Below are positions 26,476 to 35,352 of a stretch of 64,000 nt of DNA, piece by piece (positions within the stretch are counted from its first letter, which is position 1; each line of letters starts with the position of its first letter). A program made the position numbers and the translations under genes. The DNA is from Lentisphaeria bacterium (GTDB lineage: Bacteria; Verrucomicrobiota; Lentisphaeria; Victivallales; Victivallaceae), in assembly GCA_900768515.1 (NCBI GenBank), contig CAAGDG010000142.1:1-64000 (forward strand), read 5' to 3'. The notes under the pieces were generated by a model. The model was not told the origin of the DNA and searched no databases. It saw nothing but the letters and a program-made list of their open reading frames with translations.

Positions 26476-29400
26476 ATGAGCGTAGATTACATTTACACCG
26501 CAATCCCTGAAAAACTCGCAACCGCCAACGACATCACGATTCTGGCCAACGCTCCGGAAGTCACCGACCAGGGACGGGTGACGGGCCATGAAAATTACTT
26601 CCCGACACCGATCAATCTTTATTATTCTGGACTGACCATGACCGGGGCGAACAACCGGCTCACCATCGGAGGAAACTACAGTTCCGGAAATATCGTTTAC
26701 ACCGGGGAAGACATGCACACGGAGAGTTCGGCGGTCTGGTTCCAGCAGAATGGAACAGTCGTTTTCTCCGCGCAGTCCGGTGCCAGCCGCGCCTCGGAAG
26801 GGAATGATGACAACAATCTGTCGTTCACGGCAACGGCGATTGGCGGAAGTCAAAGAGATGAGAACCGCACCTATTATACCTCTCCCAGCGTCCACATTTC
26901 CAATGTGACAGTTTTCCGGGCTGACGGCAATCTCAACGTCGCCGGTGACGTCGCCGGCACATTCAATGCAGTCAGCACCTCGTCCCTTGACGGATACTGT
27001 GTGACTGAAAGCGGAAAAACGGCTTATAAGGAAGCCTGCGAAAGTCAGTCCGGCATCGCCATCGGGTTCCGTTCCGGCGGGACCTTTACGGTCGGCAACA
27101 ATTTTCACGGTAGAATCACCTCGAAGACTTCGACCAGCATCACCAGCATCCTTTCCGCGCTCTCGCGCAGCAACGTCTTTGAAGCGGTAGGGATCCGCTC
27201 CGGACAGGATGTCAATGCAACCATGGGGCAGTGGGCGGGAGTCATCGACGCGCAGATGACAACGACCACCCTGAATGCCGACGTGGACCGTCTGACCCCC
27301 TCCGACGATGGGAAAGCACGTTCAGCGGCCTCGGTCACCATGAGCAGCAACCAGCTCAACGCCATCGGCATCGATGCGGCCGGGACGGTCAATATCGTCG
27401 ACATGATTGCTCCTGACAATCTCGATTCCGCGAGCGCCCAGTACAACATTCAGGCTACTGCGTCCGGGAATACGCTCAACGGCAGAGGTTCCGATGAGAA
27501 CTCTGCTGTTTCCGTGACTTTTACGGACAATCTTGTTTCCGCCATCGGCATCGATGCCGGGACGTTGAATCTCACCACAATGAACGGGGAAGCCGCCATC
27601 TCGGCCACGGCGTCCGGCAATACCTTCCAGCTTTCGGTTGGAGCGAGCAAGGAGACCCCGTCGTTCTCCTGTACCGGAAATGAAATTTCCGCCATTGCAC
27701 TCAGGGCAGGCACCATGAACGTGGAGAACTTTCTTGGTTCTCTGAACGTGACTGCGGACAACAATATCCTTGATTTCAACTTCAGCTGGAAATCCACCAG
27801 CGGTCGTGTCATGTTCCGGGCAGACGGCATCAACGTCTCCGGTGAGTTGAACAGCGCCGCCTCCATGTACGGAACAATTACAGTGTCGAGCGTCGGCAAC
27901 CAGGGGGATCTGGGGTTCACCAACCAGAACGGCACCTTCATTCTGACCCATGGAATCGTCGCTTCCACATTCAGCGTCACCGGTCTGCTTCAAACTGACA
28001 TCAACGTCACCACCAAGAACAATTCTTTTGATACCAACAGTGTCTTCGGGGTCAAGGTCGATACTCTGCGGGCCAGTTCCTATTCCGGCACCATTACGAT
28101 TCAGGACCAGTACAGTTCATCCACAACCCGGATCTTCGGAATTTACACGCAGAACGGGTTGCGTACAGATGTGACGAACGATGCGTTTGATTTCAGCGGA
28201 ACGATTTCCGTCAGCGGCAGTGGTTCCCGATTTTTTGGCATCTACAGCCAGGCGGCATTAAATCTCAGAGTCGCCGGTTCGATCACGGCGAACACGGCGA
28301 TTCAGACCGAGGGGACCTATAACGAGGAAACCGGTGTGTTCTCCTACTCTTCCAACGTTTCGCCGAACCACAAAGACCAGGTCGAACTTGCCAGCACCGC
28401 CGTCATCGAAGGCAACATCGACCTCGGCGGCGATGAGAACAGCATCCTCATCAACAGCGGAGCGAAGATGACGGGCAACCTTCTGGCAACCGAAGGGAAG
28501 CTGAATATTGAGTTCGTGCTTGACGACACTTACGCCGACGATGCGATCGTCACGACCCGCGATCTCAACGACATCTCCCTGACCAGTGCCGGTACATTGA
28601 CCGTCAACCTCAATAATGCGGTCAGCGGCCGGGCCTATACGCTTTTCAAATACAATGGAGACGCCTCTTCCTACTGGAACAGCAAGAGCGTTACGCTCGT
28701 CTACCAGGGAGCCACCAAAACCATCGCGCTCCAGAACGGGAAGATCGCCGACGGCGACCGGCAGTTCAACGGCGCCACACTGGATATCTGGTACGAGAAC
28801 GGACAGGTTTTCGTGAAGGCGGACGGGATCAAGGCCAACAAACAGCTCGGCGCGACGCTCGATTCGACCGTCGACCAGGAAAAACGTTCCGTGACCCTCT
28901 CCTGGAATGGAGCCGACTCCTATGAACAGTACGAATTGGAGTACACCGTCAACGGCAAGTCGGTGGTGGTCAAACTCTCCGGCACCGCCACCAATTACGA
29001 GATCAAGGGGCTGGCCGCCCATGAAGTCAGCGACATCACCTGGAAGATCCGCGGCGTCGACGGCAAAGGTGCGACGGTCTCCAAGTGGCAGACCGGAGCA
29101 ACCATCTCTTACGATCCTCTGATCGATCCCTCCACCTCGGAGGTCACGCTTCCGGGCAACGCGCCCTACATCGTCAACCCGGATGATGAAGGCGCCGGCA
29201 TCACCTCCGCGATCGCGCGCTTCTCCTGGGGCCGGGCGGAAAGTTCGAACGGCTACGCGATCAAGAACTACACGGTGGAGTTCTTCGGCTCCGGCGTCAA
29301 ACTTGACGAGGACAAGATCAATGCGATCTTCGACGGCAGCGACACTTCGGAACGGGTCTACACGAAGACGGTGACCGCCACCGAAGCGACCGTTTCCAGT

Positions 29401-32400
29401 CTGACCAACCAGCATTTCGTCTACTGGCGGGTCAAGGCCACCGACGTCTACGGCAACGAGTCGAAATATTACCGCGGCGAAGATTTCCGGATCTGGGTGG
29501 GGGACAACGTGGCGCCGACCTTCGATCCGCAGGAAGGGAACGGCAAGCAGGCCGGGGTCTCGTTTGAAGCCGACCGGAGCGATCCCTACAACGTGCAGCT
29601 CAAGCTGACCTTCGGCTGGTGCAACGCGAGCGACACCCAGTCCGACGTCAAGCAGTACGTGGTCGAATACAAGCTCAAGGACCAGTCCTGGGAGGACGCG
29701 ACCCGCAAGGTTGTCGCCCAGGGAGAACAGACCGAGCCCGGCGACTACGACTACAACTGGACGACCACCGTCAAAGGCGGTCTCTACGACTACCGGATCT
29801 ACGCGGTGGACTACGTCGGCAACCAGACCGACCCCAACGCCAGCGACGACTTCCACGGAGAGTTCGGATATACCGACCTGGAACCCCCGGTGGGCCGCTT
29901 CATCAGCTTCGGGGAACCGGTGGTGACCGTCAGCAAGATCACCAATACCGATGAGCTCGGCAATACGACCACCACGATCACCGGAGCAACTGTCAGCTGC
30001 TCGTGGAGCGACGACTACACCGATGCTTCCGGCGTCCGCTACATTGTGGAGTTCTCCAACAACCGGAACTTCCTCTCCACCGGCAGCAGCAACGGCGTCC
30101 AGAACCGGACCGCCTCCGTGACGAGCAGTACTCAGAGCGTCACTCTCGGCAACAATGTCGGCGCCGCGTCGGGATTGCTCTCCGGCATGACCACCGTTTA
30201 CTGGCGGGTCAAGGCGGTCGATACCGTCGGCAACGAAAGCGCCATCTGGGGCAACGCCGGATCCTTTGAATTCAAGGATCCGGAAACCGGCATCTACATC
30301 ACCGACACCGGCACGCTCACCGCGCCCACCTCGCTCAGCCAGTCGACGAACGGACGCAATGTGACCTTCTCCTGGTACGGCGGCACCTACAGCTTCGGCC
30401 TCAAGGAGTACGAACTGCATTATGTGCTGGCCGGCGGCCGGGAGCAGGTGATCTCCGGCATTACGACCAATTCCGTTACAACGGAACTCACCCGCGACGG
30501 CGTCTGCCAGTGGTGGGTCGTCGCCATCAACGGCGACGGCAGCCAGTCGGCGAACAGCGAGTCGACGGAGTTCCTGCTGGACTCCACGGCGCCGAGCTGG
30601 GATTCCTACGGGGAAGAGGGCGCCGGCCTGACGGTGACCCCTGCCCGCAACAATCCGATCCTCAGCTGGAATGCCGCCATCGACGACGGCAGCGGCGTCG
30701 AATACTATCTGCTGGAGTACCGGATCGCCAATTCGACGGTCTGGAACAGCCAGAAGGTGGAGGGAACCCGCGAAATGCTCCAGCTCGGCAACGGAAACTA
30801 CGTCTTCCGTGTCACCGCGGTCGATGCCGGCGGCAACCGGCAGATCAGCAATGAAATTGAATTCACCGTGGGTGACGCGCTCGACTTCTCCGACACCCGT
30901 GCGGAAGCGGATCGTCAGGTTGCGGCGGATTCCAGCCTTGTGATCACGGCGGGAGCGGGGAGCTGGCGCAATGACTCCGAAGAACACGCCGACACCTCGA
31001 TCGGAGTGCAGGATACCGCGGACTGGTATGTGTTCCGGGTGGCGAAAACCGCCGAAGTGACCATCACGGTCGACAGTCTGGTCGCCACCTACGGGGACAG
31101 CGCCGGAATCACCATCCGGATCCGCGACAATGCGGAAAAGGTGGTGGAAAGCTTCACGGTCGACAACCTCACCCCGGGAGCAAAGGAAACCTTCCAGATG
31201 ATCCTGTCTGCGGCCGGCAGCTCCACCTTCTACCTCGAAGTGGTCGGCAACAACAACGAGTTTGTCACGGAATACCACTTCCAGGTGGATTCGCGGCTGC
31301 TTCCGGTCAACAACGCGGACGACACAAAGGAACTGGTCGACGCCGCCGGCAGCACCTACACCGTCACGGTGCCCCGCAAGGAACCCGGGGCCGGCAGTCA
31401 CGTCAGCATCGACGTCATCGCGCAGGACTGGGTCGGTTACGACGATGGGATTGATTACCGCAAACTGATTGTCAACCAGGGAGGCAGTTATACGCTGACC
31501 GTCGGCGATCTGGATTCCGCAGTCAAGCTGACCCTCTGGGAAGTGGACGAGAAGAGCGGCAAGCTCAAGTCGTTGAAAAATATCTCGGTCACCCCCAAGC
31601 AGAACAAGGACGGCAGCTGGAGTTCCCGTTCCGGCGCAATCTCCGATCTGCTGCTGGAGGCGGGGACCTACTACGTTTCGGTCCAGAATCCGAGTGCCAG
31701 TAAGGGAATCAACACGGACTACTACGTCAAACTGGAAGGCGATGTTTTCAACCGCCCCGACAACGACTACAAGAACAACTACGTCCGCGGCTACCTCAAG
31801 CATGAAACCACCGACGCGGAAGTGTTGACGACGGTCATCCCCGATGACCGGAGCAAGTTCTCCGATCTGGCGGTGATCTCCGACGAGTGGGTCGGGTTCG
31901 CCGATTCGGTCGACTTCCAGCGGGTCGTTCTGGAGGAGAGCGGCAACTACACCTTCCAGATCTCCGGCCTCACGGGCAAAGCCAAGCTGACCGTCTGGGA
32001 GTACAACGACAAGGGGCAGCTCAAGTCGCTCAAGAATCTCTCCGTCACCCCGAAGATGGACAAGAACGGGAACTGGACCGTTCAGTCCGGTGAACTCAAA
32101 CCGCTGCTGCTGGAGGCCCGGAACGCGGATGGATCCCAGAAGGAGTATTTCGTCTCGGTCGAGGCCACCAACTGGAAGAAGAACGAGAACACCAACTATG
32201 AAGTCACCGTCTCCGGCGAGGTCTTCAACCATCCGGGCAACGCGCTTCAGAACAACTTCGTCCAGGGCTATCTCAAGCACGAGACCACCGACGCGGCGGT
32301 GCTGACCACCACCATCCCCGACGCGCAGAGCAAAATCTCGAATGTGGCGGTGATCTCCGACGAGTGGGTCGGCTTCGGCGACGCGGTCGATTTCCAGCGG

Positions 32401-33699
32401 ATCGTCTTCGAGGAGAGCGGCAACTACACCTTCCAGATCTCCGGTCTCGAAGGCAAGGTCAAGCTGACCGTCTGGGAGTACAACGACAAGGGGCAGCTCA
32501 AGTCGCTCAAGAATCTCTCCGTCACCCCGAAGATGGACAAGAACGGGAACTGGTCCGTCCAGTCCGGCGAACTCAAACCGCTGCTGCTGGAAGGCGGGAA
32601 GGAGTACTTCGTCTCGGTCGAGGCCACCAACTGGAAGAAGGGCGAAGGCTCCAATTACGACGTCACCGTCTCCGGCGAAGTCTTCAACCACCCGGGCAAT
32701 GCGCTTCAGAACAACTTTGTCCGCGGCTACCTCAAGAACGAGACCACCGACGCGGCGGTGCTGACCACCAACATCGGCGCTTCGCAGGCGCAGATCTCCA
32801 ATGTGGCGGTGATCTCCGACGAATGGGTCGGCTTCGGCGACTCGATTGATTTCCAGCGGATCGTCTTCGACGCGGCGGGCAGCTACAGCTTCCGGATCTC
32901 CGGTCTCGAAGGCAAGGTCAAGCTGACCGTCTGGGAGTACAACGACAAGGGGCAGCTCAAGTCGCTCAAGAACATCTCCGTCACCCCGAAGATGGACAAG
33001 AACGGAAACTGGTCCGTCCAGTCCGGCGAAATCAGTTCGCTGCTGCTGGAGGCAGGGAAAGAGTATTTCGTCTCGGTCGAGGCCACCAACTGGAAGAAGG
33101 GCGAAGGCTCCGGCTACGACGTCACCGTCTCCGGCGAAGTCTTCAACAACCCGGGCAACGCTCTTCTGAACTCCACCTGGGATGCGGCCGACGTCAAGTC
33201 GATCACGCCGGGAACCACGGTCGCGGACGAATGGGTCGGTTACGGCGATGCCAACGACTTCTTCAGCCTGACCCTCGGGGCCGACGATGCCGGCAGCTAT
33301 CTGTTCCGACTCTCGACCTCGGCGGGGTTGAACGGCAACGCCACGCTGAACGTCTACCAGAAGCAGGATGACGGCAAGGGCGGCTTCAAGCTCAAGTCGG
33401 TCGGCAAGTTCACCAACACGAAGTCCGATTCAATCACCCTCGATCTCGAAAGCGGCGACTACTTCGTCGAAGTCATGTCCGCTGACAAGGGCAAGGGCAA
33501 GAAGAATACCGACTACGATCTGGACGTCACGAAACTGGCCTCTCCGGATCCGGTTGCGGCCCTCTCCTCCTTCGACGGAGTCACCGCGGCAATGCAGTCG
33601 CTGGCGATGGATTCCCTGGCCGGTTCCGGCCTGGCGTCCGAAGCGCTCACCGGCAGCAGTCTGGAAGAGAAGAAGAGTCCGCTCTTCTCGGTCCTCTGA
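26476..33699 (+). CDS. Giant repeat protein (2407 residues) with FN3-like and PPC-like modules
   Basis: Probably extracellular or cell-surface. Residues 1 to about 700 are Ser/Thr/Asn/Gly-rich with many short strand-forming motifs (NQLNAIGIDAAGTVNI-like), suggesting a beta-helix. About 792-1468 hold six fibronectin-III-like modules, each with a YWRVKAxDxxGN-type strand. About 1470-1630 is one PPC-like beta domain. About 1632-2365 hold five related modules marked by DEWVGxxDxxDFxR, three nearly identical. The C-terminus ends SSLEEKKSPLFSVL. No N-terminal signal peptide or TM segment is visible (MSVDYIYTAIPEKLATANDI), so export may use a non-Sec route such as type I secretion. ATG 26476 follows AAGGTG. 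Function unknown; adhesin-like by architecture. Confidence 0.9.
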   Translation: MSVDYIYTAIPEKLATANDITILANAPEVTDQGRVTGHENYFPTPINLYYSGLTMTGANNRLTIGGNYSSGNIVYTGEDMHTESSAVWFQQNGTVVFSAQSGASRASEGNDDNNLSFTATAIGGSQRDENRTYYTSPSVHISNVTVFRADGNLNVAGDVAGTFNAVSTSSLDGYCVTESGKTAYKEACESQSGIAIGFRSGGTFTVGNNFHGRITSKTSTSITSILSALSRSNVFEAVGIRSGQDVNATMGQWAGVIDAQMTTTTLNADVDRLTPSDDGKARSAASVTMSSNQLNAIGIDAAGTVNIVDMIAPDNLDSASAQYNIQATASGNTLNGRGSDENSAVSVTFTDNLVSAIGIDAGTLNLTTMNGEAAISATASGNTFQLSVGASKETPSFSCTGNEISAIALRAGTMNVENFLGSLNVTADNNILDFNFSWKSTSGRVMFRADGINVSGELNSAASMYGTITVSSVGNQGDLGFTNQNGTFILTHGIVASTFSVTGLLQTDINVTTKNNSFDTNSVFGVKVDTLRASSYSGTITIQDQYSSSTTRIFGIYTQNGLRTDVTNDAFDFSGTISVSGSGSRFFGIYSQAALNLRVAGSITANTAIQTEGTYNEETGVFSYSSNVSPNHKDQVELASTAVIEGNIDLGGDENSILINSGAKMTGNLLATEGKLNIEFVLDDTYADDAIVTTRDLNDISLTSAGTLTVNLNNAVSGRAYTLFKYNGDASSYWNSKSVTLVYQGATKTIALQNGKIADGDRQFNGATLDIWYENGQVFVKADGIKANKQLGATLDSTVDQEKRSVTLSWNGADSYEQYELEYTVNGKSVVVKLSGTATNYEIKGLAAHEVSDITWKIRGVDGKGATVSKWQTGATISYDPLIDPSTSEVTLPGNAPYIVNPDDEGAGITSAIARFSWGRAESSNGYAIKNYTVEFFGSGVKLDEDKINAIFDGSDTSERVYTKTVTATEATVSSLTNQHFVYWRVKATDVYGNESKYYRGEDFRIWVGDNVAPTFDPQEGNGKQAGVSFEADRSDPYNVQLKLTFGWCNASDTQSDVKQYVVEYKLKDQSWEDATRKVVAQGEQTEPGDYDYNWTTTVKGGLYDYRIYAVDYVGNQTDPNASDDFHGEFGYTDLEPPVGRFISFGEPVVTVSKITNTDELGNTTTTITGATVSCSWSDDYTDASGVRYIVEFSNNRNFLSTGSSNGVQNRTASVTSSTQSVTLGNNVGAASGLLSGMTTVYWRVKAVDTVGNESAIWGNAGSFEFKDPETGIYITDTGTLTAPTSLSQSTNGRNVTFSWYGGTYSFGLKEYELHYVLAGGREQVISGITTNSVTTELTRDGVCQWWVVAINGDGSQSANSESTEFLLDSTAPSWDSYGEEGAGLTVTPARNNPILSWNAAIDDGSGVEYYLLEYRIANSTVWNSQKVEGTREMLQLGNGNYVFRVTAVDAGGNRQISNEIEFTVGDALDFSDTRAEADRQVAADSSLVITAGAGSWRNDSEEHADTSIGVQDTADWYVFRVAKTAEVTITVDSLVATYGDSAGITIRIRDNAEKVVESFTVDNLTPGAKETFQMILSAAGSSTFYLEVVGNNNEFVTEYHFQVDSRLLPVNNADDTKELVDAAGSTYTVTVPRKEPGAGSHVSIDVIAQDWVGYDDGIDYRKLIVNQGGSYTLTVGDLDSAVKLTLWEVDEKSGKLKSLKNISVTPKQNKDGSWSSRSGAISDLLLEAGTYYVSVQNPSASKGINTDYYVKLEGDVFNRPDNDYKNNYVRGYLKHETTDAEVLTTVIPDDRSKFSDLAVISDEWVGFADSVDFQRVVLEESGNYTFQISGLTGKAKLTVWEYNDKGQLKSLKNLSVTPKMDKNGNWTVQSGELKPLLLEARNADGSQKEYFVSVEATNWKKNENTNYEVTVSGEVFNHPGNALQNNFVQGYLKHETTDAAVLTTTIPDAQSKISNVAVISDEWVGFGDAVDFQRIVFEESGNYTFQISGLEGKVKLTVWEYNDKGQLKSLKNLSVTPKMDKNGNWSVQSGELKPLLLEGGKEYFVSVEATNWKKGEGSNYDVTVSGEVFNHPGNALQNNFVRGYLKNETTDAAVLTTNIGASQAQISNVAVISDEWVGFGDSIDFQRIVFDAAGSYSFRISGLEGKVKLTVWEYNDKGQLKSLKNISVTPKMDKNGNWSVQSGEISSLLLEAGKEYFVSVEATNWKKGEGSGYDVTVSGEVFNNPGNALLNSTWDAADVKSITPGTTVADEWVGYGDANDFFSLTLGADDAGSYLFRLSTSAGLNGNATLNVYQKQDDGKGGFKLKSVGKFTNTKSDSITLDLESGDYFVEVMSADKGKGKKNTDYDLDVTKLASPDPVAALSSFDGVTAAMQSLAMDSLAGSGLASEALTGSSLEEKKSPLFSVL
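31839..33180 (+). repeat. Three nearly identical in-frame tandem modules in the giant gene
   Basis: Modules of about 150-157 residues begin near 31839, 32310 and 32763. The DNA is almost identical over stretches such as 31985-32076, 32459-32553 and 32924-33012, encoding WEYNDKGQLKSLKN and the following SVTPKMDKNGNW. The first copy has a short insertion (ARNADGSQ). This points to recent tandem duplication or gene conversion. Confidence 0.85.
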
Positions 33700-33783
33700 G
33701 GATCAGGTTCCTCCGGAGAAATTCCGGGGGAGTGACTTGTGCCCATCCGCCGAAACGGATTCCGGCACAGGAAGAAAACAACA

Positions 33784-33831
33784 AAGGGGGGGAGCCGTTC
33801 AGCGATTACGCTGAACGGCTCCCCCCTTTTT
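33784..33831. terminator. Bidirectional terminator between convergent genes
   Basis: GGGGGAGCCGTTCAGCG (ending at 33804) pairs with CGCTGAACGGCTCCCCC (from 33809) around ATTA, flanked by an A run at 33783-33785 and T at 33827-33831. It can end both the giant gene and, on the minus strand, the epimerase gene. Confidence 0.9.
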
Positions 33832-33851
33832 CAAACGCGAAACCGATGCCG

Positions 33852-35021
33852 TTAAAAACGCCGCATCAGTTCCGCAGCCTTCATCAGGCAGCGGGGCAGA
33901 TGGAAAAAGGTCTTCCATTTGCCGCCTTTCAGCAGGTTGTTGGGAACGCCGCGCCGGTCGAGATAGGCGAACCACTCGCCGTATTCCGGATCGGGGAAGT
34001 GGCTCCAGGCCCACGTATCCACCCGCTGGAAATGTTCCAGGAAACGACTCTCGCCGCTGACCGCGTACGCGTAGAGAGCCGCAATGATCGCCTCGTTGTG
34101 AGGCCACCAGAGCTTCATGTCGTGCTGCAATTCCAGGTGCGGCTTGCCGAGCGCGTCCATGAAGTAGAAGATGCCGCCGTAGACGGGATCGGTTCCGAAC
34201 CGGAAAAGTTCGTCGATGTAATCGCAGGCCTTCCGCTGCAGCTCGCGGTCACCGATCCGTTCGGCATACTGGAGGACGAACCACATCGACTCGAGCCCAT
34301 GTCCGGGATTCACAAACCTGCCTTCGCATGATTTGAGATCGAAACGGCCGTCCGGATCGACATTCTCGAAGATCACGTGAAGGTCCGGATTGTGAAACTT
34401 CTCCATCACAGTCCGGACCGCCCGATCGGTTTCCGCGTCGAACTCATCGGTGCCGAGGCACTCTTTCATCACGCTGCCGAGATTGGCGAGAATCATGTAA
34501 TTCCCGAGGGAGAGCCGCGGTCTGCGCCCGGGCAATCCCTTCTCCCATCGTCCTTTCGGATTCGGAATCCGGCGGATGTAACTATGCATGGCGGAACGGG
34601 CCTCCTCGCGGTACGCCCCGCATCCGGTCGCCGCGAAAAGAGCGGCGGCCCCCATGGCGGCAAAGCAGTCTGAAAAGATGCTGTAAGGGGCCATCACCGG
34701 GGTCCCTTCGCGGTCCAGTGCGAAATAGTAGCTGCCGTCCTCCGTCCGTCCGTGCCGGTATAGAAAATCATATCCGTCGGCGGCAATCCGGAGCCACTCC
34801 TCCCGACCGGTCCCGTAGCGACTCCGGTAGAGGGTGGCAAACTGGTAGACGATCCGCCACTGCATCCACATGTATTTGGTCGTGTCGTAGACCGAACCGT
34901 CGCGGTCGAGCATCGTGAAATAGCCGCCCTTCTCCCGATCCACGCAATGGAGTTCCCAGAACGGGATAACACGTTCCAGAAGTTCTTTTTCGTACCGCTC
35001 CAGCACCGGCTGCCAATTCAT
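33852..35021 (-). CDS. N-acylglucosamine 2-epimerase family protein
   Basis: 389 residues. Alpha6/alpha6-barrel AGE family: interconverts GlcNAc and ManNAc, or 2-epimerises related sugars such as cellobiose or mannose. Family motifs: PFWELHCVDREKGGYFTMLD, TKYMWMQWRIVYQFATLY, VNPGHGLESMWFVLQ and LWWPHNEAIIAALYAY, which contain the active-site His residues. ATG 35021 follows GAGAGGG; an in-frame ATG 30 bases upstream adds only a poor extension. Monocistronic and flanked by its own promoter and terminator. The substrate cannot be told from sequence alone. Confidence 0.9.
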   Translation of the reverse strand: MNWQPVLERYEKELLERVIPFWELHCVDREKGGYFTMLDRDGSVYDTTKYMWMQWRIVYQFATLYRSRYGTGREEWLRIAADGYDFLYRHGRTEDGSYYFALDREGTPVMAPYSIFSDCFAAMGAAALFAATGCGAYREEARSAMHSYIRRIPNPKGRWEKGLPGRRPRLSLGNYMILANLGSVMKECLGTDEFDAETDRAVRTVMEKFHNPDLHVIFENVDPDGRFDLKSCEGRFVNPGHGLESMWFVLQYAERIGDRELQRKACDYIDELFRFGTDPVYGGIFYFMDALGKPHLELQHDMKLWWPHNEAIIAALYAYAVSGESRFLEHFQRVDTWAWSHFPDPEYGEWFAYLDRRGVPNNLLKGGKWKTFFHLPRCLMKAAELMRRF

Positions 35022-35069
35022 CGCGTTCCCTCTCTTTCCGATCTTTCCCAATTATCATATTGTGTCGGT

Positions 35070-35098
35070 AAGATACCGCGGATTTTCCCGAAATACAA
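35070..35098 (-). promoter_or_regulatory. Promoter of the epimerase gene
   Basis: Minus strand: TTGTAT (35098-35093), a 17 bp spacer and TATCTT (35075-35070), about 49 bp before the start. The 331 bp gap between the epimerase and pilT-like genes otherwise holds only the divergent promoter at 35282-35310. Confidence 0.45.
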
Positions 35099-35281
35099 TC
35101 GGAAGTTAAAACAATTTAGTCAAAAACTGTCATCCTTTCTCCACTCCCCCGGACCCATCTACCCGCGGCTCCGGGAAGCGCCCGCGCCACCGCTTTTTGC
35201 GGGGAGACATCGGGACGGGTCCATTCTCCTATCGGAAGAGGGAAAACATCTCCGGAAAACGCAGGATTTTTCGGTTTTTTC

Positions 35282-35310
35282 TTGAAAAAAAGGGACTCCC
35301 GCGTTATAAT
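35282..35310 (+). promoter_or_regulatory. Promoter of the pilT-like operon
   Basis: TTGAAA (35282-35287), a 17 bp spacer and consensus TATAAT (35305-35310), 42 bp before ATG 35353. The GGAG at 35341-35344 sets the start. Confidence 0.75.
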
Positions 35311-35352
35311 ACGGAAAGCTTGACAAAAATTCAAAATAAGGGAGTTTCCGGA

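Noticed and set aside
28258..32691. A 1477-codon open frame on the minus strand within the giant gene
   Set aside because: It lies fully antisense to the repeat protein, mirrors its repeats and has low-complexity Asp/Gly/Val/Leu composition; it is a by-product of GC-rich codon use with few minus-strand stops.
26000..34000. CRISPR array, insertion sequence or prophage attachment site beside tRNA-Glu
   Set aside because: No regular short repeats with spacers, no transposase or integrase, and no repeat of the tRNA 3' end were found near it.
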